Below, piece by piece: positions 8,589 to 16,576 of a stretch of 64,000 nucleotides of DNA; positions within the stretch are counted from its first letter, which is position 1, and every line of letters begins with the position of its first letter. Source of the DNA: Actinoplanes italicus (GTDB taxonomy: Bacteria > Actinomycetota > Actinomycetes > Mycobacteriales > Micromonosporaceae). Where the stretch lies: assembly GCF_003001815.1 (NCBI RefSeq), contig NZ_PVMZ01000020.1:62001-126000 (forward strand), given 5' to 3'. The notes beneath the pieces are model-generated. The model had not been told where the DNA came from. It searched no databases and saw nothing but the letters and a program-made list of their open reading frames with translations. The position numbers and the translations under genes were made by a program.

Positions 8589-8602
8589 ACCCCTTGCGGG
8601 GT
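8589..8602 (-). terminator. Short GC hairpin between ligase and GAF genes
   Basis: ACCCC-TTGC-GGGGT, followed by an imperfect second copy at about 8611-8622, sits between two minus-strand genes. It could end transcription of the ligase gene or act in the GAF leader; there is no U-tract. Confidence 0.35.
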
Positions 8603-8704
8603 CCGCCGAGCCCCTTGCGGAGTCCCGCAGAACCCGCGAGCGATCCCGCCGCGACCGCCGGTCCGGTCCGCGCCGCGGCTACGGGTGAGTTCAGGCGCCC
8701 CGCC

Positions 8705-9889
8705 TCAGGCCCGCCCATCCTTCAGTCGTACCACGGACCGGCCGGAAACACCCTCGGATGGGCCCCCGATGACAGCAGGCCCCGACGGCCCCGCGGCGCG
8801 TGCGGTGACGCCGTCCAGGATGTCGTCGGCGGGGCAGCGGCCGCGATGAACGTACCGCTCGGTGAACTCGGCCACCGCATCGCGCAACTCGCGGGAGACG
8901 CCCTGGCGGGCGAGGGCCGCGTAGGCGGCCATGAAGCAGTCCCGTGCCGCCGCCGCCAGCACCGGATCGGTGAGCGCGTCACGCGCCGCACGCTCCCACA
9001 GCCCCGGCTCACCGGCCAGGTGCGCGGTAGCCGCGGCGGCCTCCTCGGCGGCGCGCGCGTCATCCATCAGCACAGCGGTCACGGCCGCCGGGATGCGCCA
9101 TCCGTTGCCCGGCTGACGGTCGGCGACGTCGAGTTCGAGGTGACCGCGGGCGGCCACCGGCGGCCGGAGCGCGGCCACGTGCCGGTCCAGGTCGTCGGCC
9201 GTCAACCGGCCACCGTCGCGCAGCGTCTGCCGCGGCGTGACCCCGGTGCTTCCGGGCGTGTCCATGACGTACGCCGTCCAGGAGTCCCGGGGATCCGCGG
9301 CCCCCGGCCGTACGGTGAGATCGCGTCGCAGGGCCTGACGAACGCTGCGCCACCCCGCCGGCCGTCCGTGCCGCAGCGGTGAATTCGCGAAGGCGGCCGC
9401 CAGCACCGGGGCGAGCGTGTGCGCCAGTTCCCACCGCCGGCGCAGCCCGAGCGGCCCGCCCCCGTCGAGGCCCGCCTCGAGGCCGACCCGGATGCCCGCC
9501 GTGGCGGTGCCGATGGCGTGCGCCGGCCCCTCCGGGTGAACCGTCCCCGTGGCCTGCGGCAAGACGGTGAGCCGATGCTGATCGACGATCCGCTCGGAGG
9601 CGGCCAGGTCGTCACCCATCCGGCGCAGAGCAACCTCGAGGCCGGGCGACGGCGGCCCGCTGACCGCCAGGACCCGAGGCGACCGGGTGTCGAGAAACCC
9701 GTGCCGAAGCGGCCGCCGCCCCGAAGGCGCGCAGGCCGGATCCACCAGCAGATCCACGGCGATTCCCACGAATCCCGGCAGACCGGGCGAGAACGCCCGC
9801 GCCGCGACGAACTCCTCGGCCGCCTGCTCACTCAGGATGCTCACGCCCGCCTCATCCCCCATCACCCGTCCCACCGGAGCGCCGAGCAT
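8705..9889 (-). CDS. Glutamate-cysteine ligase (GCS2/EgtA-like)
   Basis: A 394-residue member of the GCS2 ligase family. Recognisable blocks are A-I-G-T-A-T-A-G-I-R-V-G-L-E-A-G (aligned to the M-M-C-S-T-A-x-x-Q-V-N-L-D block of EgtA), then L-A-P-V-L-A-A-A-F-A-N-S-P-L and D-P-R-D-S-W-T-A-Y-V-M-D-T-P. EgtA makes gamma-glutamylcysteine for ergothioneine. Here the usual N-L-D is G-L-E, the N-terminal catalytic region is poorly conserved and no egtB, egtC, egtD or egtE is nearby, so the substrate may differ. ATG 9889 is preceded by TAGGAA 10 bases upstream. Confidence 0.7.
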   Translation of the reverse strand: MLGAPVGRVMGDEAGVSILSEQAAEEFVAARAFSPGLPGFVGIAVDLLVDPACAPSGRRPLRHGFLDTRSPRVLAVSGPPSPGLEVALRRMGDDLAASERIVDQHRLTVLPQATGTVHPEGPAHAIGTATAGIRVGLEAGLDGGGPLGLRRRWELAHTLAPVLAAAFANSPLRHGRPAGWRSVRQALRRDLTVRPGAADPRDSWTAYVMDTPGSTGVTPRQTLRDGGRLTADDLDRHVAALRPPVAARGHLELDVADRQPGNGWRIPAAVTAVLMDDARAAEEAAAATAHLAGEPGLWERAARDALTDPVLAAAARDCFMAAYAALARQGVSRELRDAVAEFTERYVHRGRCPADDILDGVTARAAGPSGPAVIGGPSEGVSGRSVVRLKDGRA

Positions 9890-10268
9890 AGCATTCCTAT
9901 CTGCCTGCTAGGAGATCCCTCCGCAGGTGGCCGCCCCGGATCCCGGCATGCGTCCCGGATCGCCCTCCAGCGTCCCCGCCGAACCCCACCCGGTACGGCA
10001 TTTCCCAGCCGAATGTGTCTTCCGCGAGTTCTCACACCATCCGAACACCACGACCGCCACCACCACCGCCCGTTCGACCCGGCTCGTTCGCCCTTACCCG
10101 CTCCGCCTCATCCCGCTCGGGCTCGCCCTGGCCGGCCATGGGGCGATGCAGAATGGGTTCCTAGGAAGCCTTAGGGGTTGAGGAGGGGGTCCCTGAGGGT
10201 GGAAATCGGGGTAGAGGCAGGGAAAGCGCCGGAACCGGTGATTTGCCGCACCGCCGTACGGTCGGGCC
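9890..10268. other. Intergenic region with divergent promoters, no gene seen
   Basis: These 379 bases separate divergent genes. Apart from the -10-like boxes at each edge and a short purine-rich stretch around 10180-10225, no conserved coding pattern, hairpin with strong stem or known RNA was recognised. Confidence 0.5.
10257..10262 (+). promoter_or_regulatory. Leaderless -10 box TACGGT
   Basis: TACGGT begins 12 bases before ATG 10269 and no Shine-Dalgarno sequence lies between, suggesting a leaderless transcript for the membrane protein. Confidence 0.5.
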
Positions 10269-10862
10269 ATGCCGTCGAACAGTGCCACCGTCCGCCACGT
10301 CGCTCTGGACGCGCCGCTTCTTCTGCTGGCGTACGGGCTGCTGCACCTGGTCGACGGCCTCGACGGCGCGTATGGCCCAGGTCTCGCTCAGAACCTTTCC
10401 TACCTGGCATTTCTCGCCGCCATGGTCCTGTTCGGAGTGTTCGCCGCAGCGGTCCGCCCGCTGGTTCCGCCCGGTGCCCGGACGGTGGCCGCGATCGCCG
10501 CGACCGTCACCCTCGCCGGTACGGCCTGTTTCCTCTGGGCGATCGCCGGTGATCTCACGGGCGCCTTCCCGGACGCGACGCCCGTCCGGATCGCCGGTCT
10601 GCTGCTCCTCGCGCTCGGCATGCTGACCCTTCTCGGTCTGCTCGTGGCGGCCCGCCGCACCCCTGCCTGGAGCCCGCTGCTGTTCGGCGCCGGCATCGCG
10701 GCCATCATCATCAACGTCGGCTACCTGCCGCTGGGCGCTCTCATCATCCTCGCGGCCCTGGCGCCGCTGGCCCGCCCGGCTCCATCTCGCGTCGTCCCGG
10801 CCGCGCGGCGCGCGCCGACCGGCATGGAGGTGAAACGCCTGGAGCGGGTCGCCTCGAAGTGA
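10269..10862 (+). CDS. Integral membrane protein, unknown function
   Basis: A 197-residue protein with about six hydrophobic helices separated by short loops (for example A-P-L-L-L-L-A-Y-G-L-L-H-L-V near 15-28) and a basic C-terminal tail. It resembles small actinobacterial multipass proteins of unknown role. ATG 10269 is fixed by the TACGGT box 12 bases upstream. The next gene on the strand begins 64 bases after its stop. Confidence 0.75.
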   Translation: MPSNSATVRHVALDAPLLLLAYGLLHLVDGLDGAYGPGLAQNLSYLAFLAAMVLFGVFAAAVRPLVPPGARTVAAIAATVTLAGTACFLWAIAGDLTGAFPDATPVRIAGLLLLALGMLTLLGLLVAARRTPAWSPLLFGAGIAAIIINVGYLPLGALIILAALAPLARPAPSRVVPAARRAPTGMEVKRLERVASK

Positions 10863-10926
10863 GCCCGGTGTGACGGTCCGCCCGGTACGGGGAACGAGCC
10901 CGGGGGAGAGCATCATTTCTGACGTG

Positions 10927-11757
10927 ATGTTGCTGGTGCCCTCTGATGTACTCCGCCCCCGCCGTCCTGACGAACACTTCGCCGAGGAGGCTCGGGCCGC
11001 CCGCGAGGCGGGGATCACCGTCGCGCTGGTCGACCATGACGCGCTGGCGGGTGGCGGTGACGCCGGCGCCGCAGTGGCGCGGGTGCCGGCCGGTGAGGAC
11101 GCGGTCTATCGGGGCTGGATGCTCGGTGGTGACCGCTATGCCGCGATGGCCGCCGCCCTGGCCGCCCGGGGCGTGGCGCTGCGGACGAGCCCCGAGCGGT
11201 ACCGGCGTGCGCACGAACTGCCCGGCTGGTACGACGCGATCGCCGCCGACACCCCCGAGACGGTCTGGACCGTCGGCGACGGCCGGGACGGGTTCGACGA
11301 GGCCCGTGAGCGGCTGGCGACCGGTCCGGCGGTGCTGCGGGACTACACCAAGTCGATGAAGCACTACTGGCACGAGGCGGCGTTCATTCCCGACGTCGCC
11401 GACGGCACGGCCGCCTGGGCGGTGGCGAGCCGCTTCCGGGAGTTGCGGGCGGACGGGTTCACCGGCGGTTTCGTGTTGCGCCGGTTCGAGCGGTTCACCG
11501 GGCCCGAGGTACGCACGTGGTGGATCGGTGGCTCGTGCCGCCTGGTCACCGCCCACCCCGACACACCGGACGACCTGCCGCCCGCCGACGTGACGGTCGC
11601 CGGGTTCTCCGCCCCGGACCTGCCGTTCGCCACCGTCGACCTGGCCCGGCACGTCGACGGTCGCTGGCGGGTCGTCGAGATCGGCGACGGGCAGGTCAGT
11701 GACCGGCCCGTCAGCACCCCCGCGGAGGCGCTGATCGCCGCCCTGGCGACGGCCTGA
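10927..11757 (+). CDS. ATP-grasp domain protein
   Basis: A 276-residue protein beginning M-L-L-V-P-S-D-V-L-R-P-R-R-P-D-E-H-F, the usual opening of an actinobacterial ATP-grasp subgroup. Later blocks fit an ATP-grasp fold: V-L-R-D-Y-T-K-S-M-K-H-Y-W for nucleotide contact and R-W-R-V-V-E-I-G-D-G-Q-V-S-D near the end for metal contact. The family joins a carboxylate to an amine or thiol using ATP; substrates are unknown. GTG 10870 would add 19 residues without family support, so ATG 10927 is preferred. A 12-base palindrome (11752-11763) overlaps the stop and separates it from the converging SHOCT gene. Confidence 0.75.
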   Translation: MLLVPSDVLRPRRPDEHFAEEARAAREAGITVALVDHDALAGGGDAGAAVARVPAGEDAVYRGWMLGGDRYAAMAAALAARGVALRTSPERYRRAHELPGWYDAIAADTPETVWTVGDGRDGFDEARERLATGPAVLRDYTKSMKHYWHEAAFIPDVADGTAAWAVASRFRELRADGFTGGFVLRRFERFTGPEVRTWWIGGSCRLVTAHPDTPDDLPPADVTVAGFSAPDLPFATVDLARHVDGRWRVVEIGDGQVSDRPVSTPAEALIAALATA

Positions 11758-11762
11758 TCAGG

Positions 11763-12227
11763 CTAGTCGAGCAGGGCGGCGCGTTTCGCGGCGTACTCGG
11801 CGTCGTCGAGAACCCCGGCGGCGTGGAGTTCGGCCAGGTGGTGCAGCAGGGCGGAGTTGTCGGGGCCGGCGGTCATCCGCTGCCGGATGAGTGCGGCGAG
11901 ATAGGCGGCGGTGTCACGGCCGGCGCGGAAGGACAGGGTGTTCCCGCCGGTGTCGATCTCGACGGAGGATCGGAACAGGCGATCACGTGCGGTCACCCGG
12001 TCGACGGCGGTGAGCAGGACCGTTTCCCGGCCGGCGCCGGTGCGCAGTAGGCCGCCGGTGCTGGCGAGTTCCAGGTGGTCGGGGTAGACGAGCAGGTAGA
12101 GGTCGGTTCCGCCGTCGCGGGTGTGCGCGACTGCCAAGGCTCCGGCGGTGTCGACGCTGTGTCGCCGGGCCCGTGCGAGGGCCTGGACGCAGTGATCGGG
12201 AACCGTCATACCACCGTCAGAGGTCAC
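11763..12227 (-). CDS. SHOCT domain protein
   Basis: A 154-residue protein with an N-terminal beta-rich region (about 20-110, PH-like in appearance) and a C-terminal SHOCT motif, L-H-H-L-A-E-L-H-A-A-G-V-L-D-D-A-E-Y-A-A-K-R-A-A-split here across residues 128-152. SHOCT motifs are short oligomerisation helices. GTG 12227 has TACGGT 14 bases upstream (complement 12236-12241), so a leaderless start is likely; ATG 12209 is the alternative. It is divergent from the methyltransferase-like gene. Confidence 0.72.
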   Translation of the reverse strand: MTSDGGMTVPDHCVQALARARRHSVDTAGALAVAHTRDGGTDLYLLVYPDHLELASTGGLLRTGAGRETVLLTAVDRVTARDRLFRSSVEIDTGGNTLSFRAGRDTAAYLAALIRQRMTAGPDNSALLHHLAELHAAGVLDDAEYAAKRAALLD

Positions 12228-12269
12228 GAAGAGTCACCGTAGTGCATCGACGCGGGTCCATTGGGTGCG

Positions 12270-12275
12270 TAGGCT
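12270..12275 (+). promoter_or_regulatory. Leaderless -10 box TAGGCT
   Basis: TAGGCT begins 14 bases before ATG 12284. The opposing box for the SHOCT gene (complement 12236-12241) lies 28 bases away, so the two promoters share about 56 bases. Confidence 0.45.
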
Positions 12276-12283
12276 TGCCGCCC

Positions 12284-12925
12284 ATGGAGGAACGGGTCTT
12301 CACCGATCGGGGGGAGCTGGTCCTGCGAAGCCGGGATGGACACTTCGAGCTCATCAGCAACGGTGTCTTCCTGATGGACACCCGGTCGGGCCGGTCGGAG
12401 CGGGTGCTGGTGCGCGCCGCCCTGGCCGCGACGGGTCCGCGGCCACGGCTGCTGATAGGCGGTCTGGGTGTGGGGTTCTCGCTGGCCGAGGCGGTGCGCA
12501 CGGACGCATCGGAGATCATCGTCGTGGAGATCGAGCCGGCGGTGGTGGCGTGGCATCAGGGGGTGCTTCGCCCGTTCAGTGAGGGCGCTCTCGACGATCC
12601 CCGGGTACGCGTGGTGACCGGCGATCTGGCGGTGTGGTTCACCGGCACGAGCGACCGGTTCGACGCCATCTGCCTGGACGTCGACAACGGGCCGAGCTGG
12701 ACGGTCTTCGACCACAACACCGGTCTGTACCGGCAGAGTGGCCTGGTCATGCTCCGTGAGCACCTGCGGCCCGGCGGGGTTCTGGCGGTGTGGAGCGCCT
12801 CGGTGGAGCCGGCGTTCGCGGCCACTCTGACCAGGGTGGTCGGTCCGGTGCGTACGGTGCGGATCCCCGTGGCGCGCGGCCGGCCGGACGTCGTCTACGT
12901 GGCGTCGTGCGCGGGCGACCGCTGA
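12284..12925 (+). CDS. Spermidine synthase-like Rossmann protein
   Basis: A 213-residue protein with the polyamine synthase/class I methyltransferase fold. Motifs are L-L-I-G-G-L-G-V-G-F-S-L-A-E (nucleotide-binding Gly loop), I-I-V-V-E-I-E-P-A-V-V (acidic strand end), R-V-V-T-G-D and I-C-L-D-V-D-N-G-P. The catalytic Asp region of true spermidine synthases, D-x-x-D/P, is represented only by D-V-D-N-G-P, and the protein is shorter than SpeE, so the reaction is uncertain. It ends 31 bases inside the converging GNAT gene. Confidence 0.75.
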   Translation: MEERVFTDRGELVLRSRDGHFELISNGVFLMDTRSGRSERVLVRAALAATGPRPRLLIGGLGVGFSLAEAVRTDASEIIVVEIEPAVVAWHQGVLRPFSEGALDDPRVRVVTGDLAVWFTGTSDRFDAICLDVDNGPSWTVFDHNTGLYRQSGLVMLREHLRPGGVLAVWSASVEPAFAATLTRVVGPVRTVRIPVARGRPDVVYVASCAGDR

Positions 12926-13368
12926 TACTCCATGAGTTCCGGGTGGGGCGGGAAGTCGTCCGGCACCGATCGTCCGGTGGGTTTCCAGCCGACCTTCTCG
13001 TAGAAGCGTCGCGCCCGATGATTGCCGGCCAGCACCCACAGTCGTGCGGTCCGGTCCAGCAGCCCGACGATCTCGTCGTGCGCGGTCATGGCGAGTCCGC
13101 TGCCCCAGGTACGCGTAGCCGTACCGAAATGAAGAAGTTGATCTCGGGTTGATGCGACGTATCCGGCCACCGCTCCGTCCTGCATGATGACCATGACCCG
13201 CACGTCCGGATCGTCGATCTCGCGGGCCCATCGGGCGGTGAGCTCGGCGCGCGGGAACGGATATTCGTCCTGGGGGAAGATGCCGGACAGGGCGCGGATC
13301 GACCCCTCCTGCTGCACGTCCATGATCGCCTCGAGATCGTCCCGGGTGGCCATGCGAAGGACGCTCAC
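12895..13368 (-). CDS. GNAT family N-acetyltransferase
   Basis: A 157-residue acetyltransferase: N-terminal M-A-T-R-D-D-L-E-A-I-M, central V-R-V-M-V-I-M-Q-D-G-A-V-A-G-Y-V and C-terminal N-H-R-A-R-R-F-Y-E-K-V-G-W are the strands and helix of the acetyl-CoA fold. The central Q/R-x-x-G-x-G/A loop is poorly conserved. GTG 13368 has TAGGAT 12 bases upstream (complement 13375-13380), indicating a leaderless mRNA. Acceptor unknown. Confidence 0.85.
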   Translation of the reverse strand: MSVLRMATRDDLEAIMDVQQEGSIRALSGIFPQDEYPFPRAELTARWAREIDDPDVRVMVIMQDGAVAGYVASTRDQLLHFGTATRTWGSGLAMTAHDEIVGLLDRTARLWVLAGNHRARRFYEKVGWKPTGRSVPDDFPPHPELMEYQRSPAHDAT

Positions 13369-13609
13369 GACGACATCCTATTTTGTACGGCTACGCGCTC
13401 CCGACCGCACCAGCGCGTTCCCGGCTCCGCCGCTACCGCGCGTCCGCGACGCCGAACCCGGACGCCTGACAGGTGCGAGTTCGCGCTGCTAGGCTCGCCG
13501 CATCCGAGACGGTGCGGTCACGCGGGAACGTTGTCGGAGGCCGATATGAGAGTCGCCCGTGGACATGTGCTCCCACCCGTAACGACAACCGCGACAGAGG
13601 CCGGCGGCC

Positions 13610-14761
13610 GTGGCTGACCACGACCCGCAGAGCGGAGACTGGGGCCACGACGCCCTCTTCCACGGCGGCCCGCCACCGGACCAGCGAAGCCCGATCCCAC
13701 CGACCGGACCCCCGGCGCCGGCCGCATCTGGATCAGCGGCACCGGCCGGGTCCGCGCCGCTCGCCGAGCCCGCCGGTTCAGCGGCACCGGCCATCTCAGC
13801 GAACCTGATGTCTCCCGGTCCGGCAGCCGTCCCGGCAGAGCCGGCCGTGCAGATCGATCCGATGACCTTCCAGCCCACGGTCGACCTGGCATCGGCTTTC
13901 GGGCCACCGCAAAGACGGACGGCGCCGGCGACTGATCCCATCGGTGCGGCGGCCGGTGCGTTGCGGCCGGCATCGAGCGGCGAGAGCCCGGCCCCGGCGA
14001 TGCCCGACCGGCTGGATCCGGTACCGCCCGCCAAGGGGTACGGCAGGCTCCCGCTGGTCGTCGCCGCGCTGGCGGTCCTGCTCGTGATCGGCGCGGTCAC
14101 GGGTGCCGTACTGCTGCGTTCCTCGGATCGGCCCGGCGGAGCGGACCCGGCCACGGAAACGGTGGCCCAGCCGGCCGGCGATGAAGGCGGTCCGCTTGAC
14201 AACGGTGGCCGGCCCACAGGAACGGACCCGTGGCTCACGAACACCGGCCCGACCACGGAGACTGGCGCAACGGGCACGGAAACCGGACCGGCCACCACGA
14301 CCACGGAAACCGGCTACCCGGCGAGCGAACCCACCGCGACCCCCGGCACCGAGGCCGAAGCCCTGGCGGAACTGGACCGGATCCGGCTGCAGGACCTGGC
14401 GGCCATCTCGTTCGAAAGCCAGTTCGTCGCCCAGATCGCCTCGAAGTATCCCGGTATCGAGGACCCCCTGCAGAAGGCCGCCGACGGTTCGCACATCTTC
14501 CAGGCGTCCGACGTACTCGCCGAGCACCGGCGGCTGCGCTCCCAGCACGCGGCCACCGAGCATCCGGTGATCCTGCTCAAGAGCACCGACTACGGGAAAC
14601 GGCAGCTGGTCGACGGCCGGGCGCTTTGGATCACGCTGGTGACCGGAGACTTCCCGGACAAACAGTCGGTGCTGGACTGGTGTGCCACCCACTTCGGGCA
14701 CCTGCCCTCCGACGAACTCAAGAACCACTGCGACTCCCGGAACCTGCGCCCCACCGCCTGA
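13610..14761 (+). CDS. Single-pass membrane protein with Pro-rich cytoplasmic arm
   Basis: A 383-residue protein of unknown function. Residues 1-140 are Pro/Ala/Gly-rich and should be cytoplasmic, about 145-168 is one membrane helix (L-V-V-A-A-L-A-V-L-L-V-I-G-A-V-T-G-A-V-L), 170-245 is a Thr/Glu/Gly-rich linker and 246-383 a folded external domain with two Cys near the C terminus (D-W-C-A-T-H-F and N-H-C-D-S-R), possibly a disulfide. GTG 13610 is the likely start; a TAGGCT box lies at 13490-13495. No neighbour suggests a role. Confidence 0.72.
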   Translation: MADHDPQSGDWGHDALFHGGPPPDQRSPIPPTGPPAPAASGSAAPAGSAPLAEPAGSAAPAISANLMSPGPAAVPAEPAVQIDPMTFQPTVDLASAFGPPQRRTAPATDPIGAAAGALRPASSGESPAPAMPDRLDPVPPAKGYGRLPLVVAALAVLLVIGAVTGAVLLRSSDRPGGADPATETVAQPAGDEGGPLDNGGRPTGTDPWLTNTGPTTETGATGTETGPATTTTETGYPASEPTATPGTEAEALAELDRIRLQDLAAISFESQFVAQIASKYPGIEDPLQKAADGSHIFQASDVLAEHRRLRSQHAATEHPVILLKSTDYGKRQLVDGRALWITLVTGDFPDKQSVLDWCATHFGHLPSDELKNHCDSRNLRPTA

Positions 14762-15004
14762 GCCGAAGCCCCGCGGCCCGAGCGGGACCCGCGAGCCCGC
14801 GCCTGGGCAGGAGGCTTGCTAGCCGTAGCCGAGCGGCCCAGAGCCGGACTCCATGCCGGTCAGCCCCAGGGTGTCGCCGCGCCGGTCACGCGCCCGGTCA
14901 CCACCGGTGCACCGGCCGGGTCCGGGAACGCGTCCTCGATCCGCGCATCTCACCCACGCCGCGAACCGGCTTCCCGCGCGCTGGCCATGGATGGATCCCG
15001 GCGG

Positions 15005-15196
15005 GCGTGTGATCGCGGACCACCCAGCCTTTACGCTGGATCACGAGACCTTCCTGGATCAGGCGGAACAGCGCCTCACGGACGGGTGTGCGGCTGGCCC
15101 CCAGTCAGTCGCCGATGTCGTTCTCCACGATGCCGTGGGTGGGGGCGGCCCGGCGGAGAGGATCGCCTCGGCCAGGTCGCCGGCCCGGCTCGAGGT
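15005..15196 (-). pseudogene. GntR-family regulator remnant (frameshift and internal stop)
   Basis: On the minus strand the winged helix-turn-helix of a FadR/GntR regulator can be followed: D-L-A-E-A-I-L-S-A-G in one frame, then after a frameshift G-I-V-E-N-D-I-G-D, a TGA stop in place of a residue, and L-G-A-S-R-T-P-V-R-E-A-L-F-R-L-I-Q-E-G-L, then V-I-Q-R-K-G-W-V-V-R-D. L-G-x-S-R-T-P-V-R-E-A-L is the family's recognition helix. The effector domain is missing. The stretch 14762-15361 holds no other gene. Confidence 0.75.
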
Positions 15197-15294
15197 GCCC
15201 GGCGAGGTGGCCAGCCGGGGTCCGAGCGGCGGCGGTGGGGTCATGAGGGACCATGGAATGCGCGCTGGTGCACCCACGTGCCTCCCGGGTGGGA

Positions 15295-15308
15295 TTGAAA
15301 TGTTTCAA
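15295..15308. promoter_or_regulatory. LacI-type operator palindrome
   Basis: TTGAAA-TG-TTTCAA lies 54 bases before the LacI start codon and has the form of a LacI/CcpA-class operator with a central step. A closely similar site, TGAAACGTTTCA, precedes the rhamnose operon at 34193. Confidence 0.75.
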
Positions 15309-15361
15309 CTATCCTGCTTACCATCAGGGCGCCCACCCCGCCTCGGTTAGGAAGGCCCAGG

Positions 15362-16402
15362 TTGACACAGCAGCCACGCAACGGTCGAGCCCCGTCGGTG
15401 AAAGACGTCGCCGCGGCGGCCGGGGTCTCCCTCGGGACCGTCTCCAACGTGCTCAACCGGCCCGCCGTGGTCAGCGCCGCCACCCGCGAGCGGGTCGAGC
15501 GGGCGATGGCCGAGCTCGGGTTCGTGCGCAACGAGTCGGCCCGCCAGCTGCGCGCCGGCACCAGCCGGGCGCTCGCCTACGTGATGCTCGACGGCGGTAA
15601 CCCGTTCTTCCACGACGTCGCCGAGGGCATCGAGACCGCCGCCGAGGACGCCGACCTGTCGCTGTTCGTCTGCAACAGCAGTGGCCGCACCGAGCGCGAG
15701 GCCAAACACCTCGACCGGCTCCTGCAGCAGCGCGTCCAGGGCATCCTGATCACCCCGGTCGACCCCGACGCGCCACACCTGGCCGACCTGGCGCAGCGCG
15801 GCCTGCCGTTCGTCATGGTCGACCGGTTCAGCCGGGCCGGCGGGCACTGCTCGGTCGCCGTCGACGATGTGCTCGGCGGCCGGATCGCCGTCGAGCACCT
15901 GATCGATCGCGGACACCGGCGGGTCGCGTTCGTCGGGGGGCCGGCGAGCATCGGCCAGGTCCGGGAGCGGCTGCAGGGCGCGCGGGCGGTCTGGGCCGAG
16001 TTCGGCATGCCCGAGGAGGACCTGATCCACCTGCCGACCGAGGCGCTCACCGTCAACGAGGGCCGCTCGGCCGGCGAGCGGCTGGCCGGGCTGCCGTCCC
16101 GGCGTCGGCCGACCGCGGCGTTCTGCGCCAACGACCTGCTCGCGCTCGGGTTGTTGCAGCACGCCGTCACGGCCGGCCTGCGGGTTCCCGACGACCTGGC
16201 GATCGTCGGCTTCGACGACATCGACTTCGCGGCGGCCGCGGCGGTGCCGCTCACGTCGGTCCGCCAGCCACGGCAGGAGCTCGGGCGTACCGCCGCCAGA
16301 CTGGTCCTCGACGAGGCCACCAACCCCGGCCACGTCCACGAGCAGGCCACCTTCGTCCCGGCCCTGGTGGCCCGGGCCTCAACGGGCACTGTCCGGCGCT
16401 GA
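15362..16402 (+). CDS. LacI-family transcriptional regulator
   Basis: A 346-residue regulator: N-terminal helix-turn-helix S-V-K-D-V-A-A-A-A-G-V-S-L-G-T-V-S-N-V-L (about 12-31) with hinge helix, followed by a periplasmic-binding-protein-like sugar domain (60-340; G-F-D-D-I-D-F-A, T-S-V-R-Q-P). The start is TTG 15362 with GGAAGG about 6 bases upstream. The palindrome at 15295 suggests autoregulation. No sugar gene is adjacent; the sister site before the rhamnose operon suggests that operon is a target, but this is inference. Confidence 0.93.
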   Translation: MTQQPRNGRAPSVKDVAAAAGVSLGTVSNVLNRPAVVSAATRERVERAMAELGFVRNESARQLRAGTSRALAYVMLDGGNPFFHDVAEGIETAAEDADLSLFVCNSSGRTEREAKHLDRLLQQRVQGILITPVDPDAPHLADLAQRGLPFVMVDRFSRAGGHCSVAVDDVLGGRIAVEHLIDRGHRRVAFVGGPASIGQVRERLQGARAVWAEFGMPEEDLIHLPTEALTVNEGRSAGERLAGLPSRRRPTAAFCANDLLALGLLQHAVTAGLRVPDDLAIVGFDDIDFAAAAAVPLTSVRQPRQELGRTAARLVLDEATNPGHVHEQATFVPALVARASTGTVRR

Positions 16403-16411
16403 CCGCGGGCC

Positions 16412-16538
16412 GCCCGGCGGGCACGGGCGGCAGTAACCGCCCGCCCGGCAGGACCGTAAGCCCGGCGGGCACGGGCGGCAGTAACTGCCCGCCCGGCAGG
16501 GACCGTAAGCCCGGCGGGAACAGGCGGCGGTGACCGGG
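16412..16538. repeat. 48/49-base GC-rich direct repeat, two and a half copies
   Basis: Copies begin at 16412, 16460 and 16509 (truncated). Each starts GCCCGGCGGGCACGGGCGGC and contains an imperfect hairpin (CGGGCGGCAGT against ACTGCCCGCCCG). Placed right after the LacI stop, it may act as a multiple terminator. Confidence 0.8.
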
Positions 16539-16563
16539 TCGTGGCGGGCGGTGACCCGGCTGG

Positions 16564-16569
16564 TACCGT
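16564..16569 (+). promoter_or_regulatory. Leaderless -10 box TACCGT before bluB
   Basis: TACCGT begins 13 bases before GTG 16577. No Shine-Dalgarno site lies between. Confidence 0.45.
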
Positions 16570-16576
16570 CCGGCCG

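Noticed and set aside
13502..13549. Possible second leaderless ATC start after TAGGCT
   Set aside because: The frame from ATC 13502 meets TGA after 15 codons, so the box more likely drives a short leader before GTG 13610.
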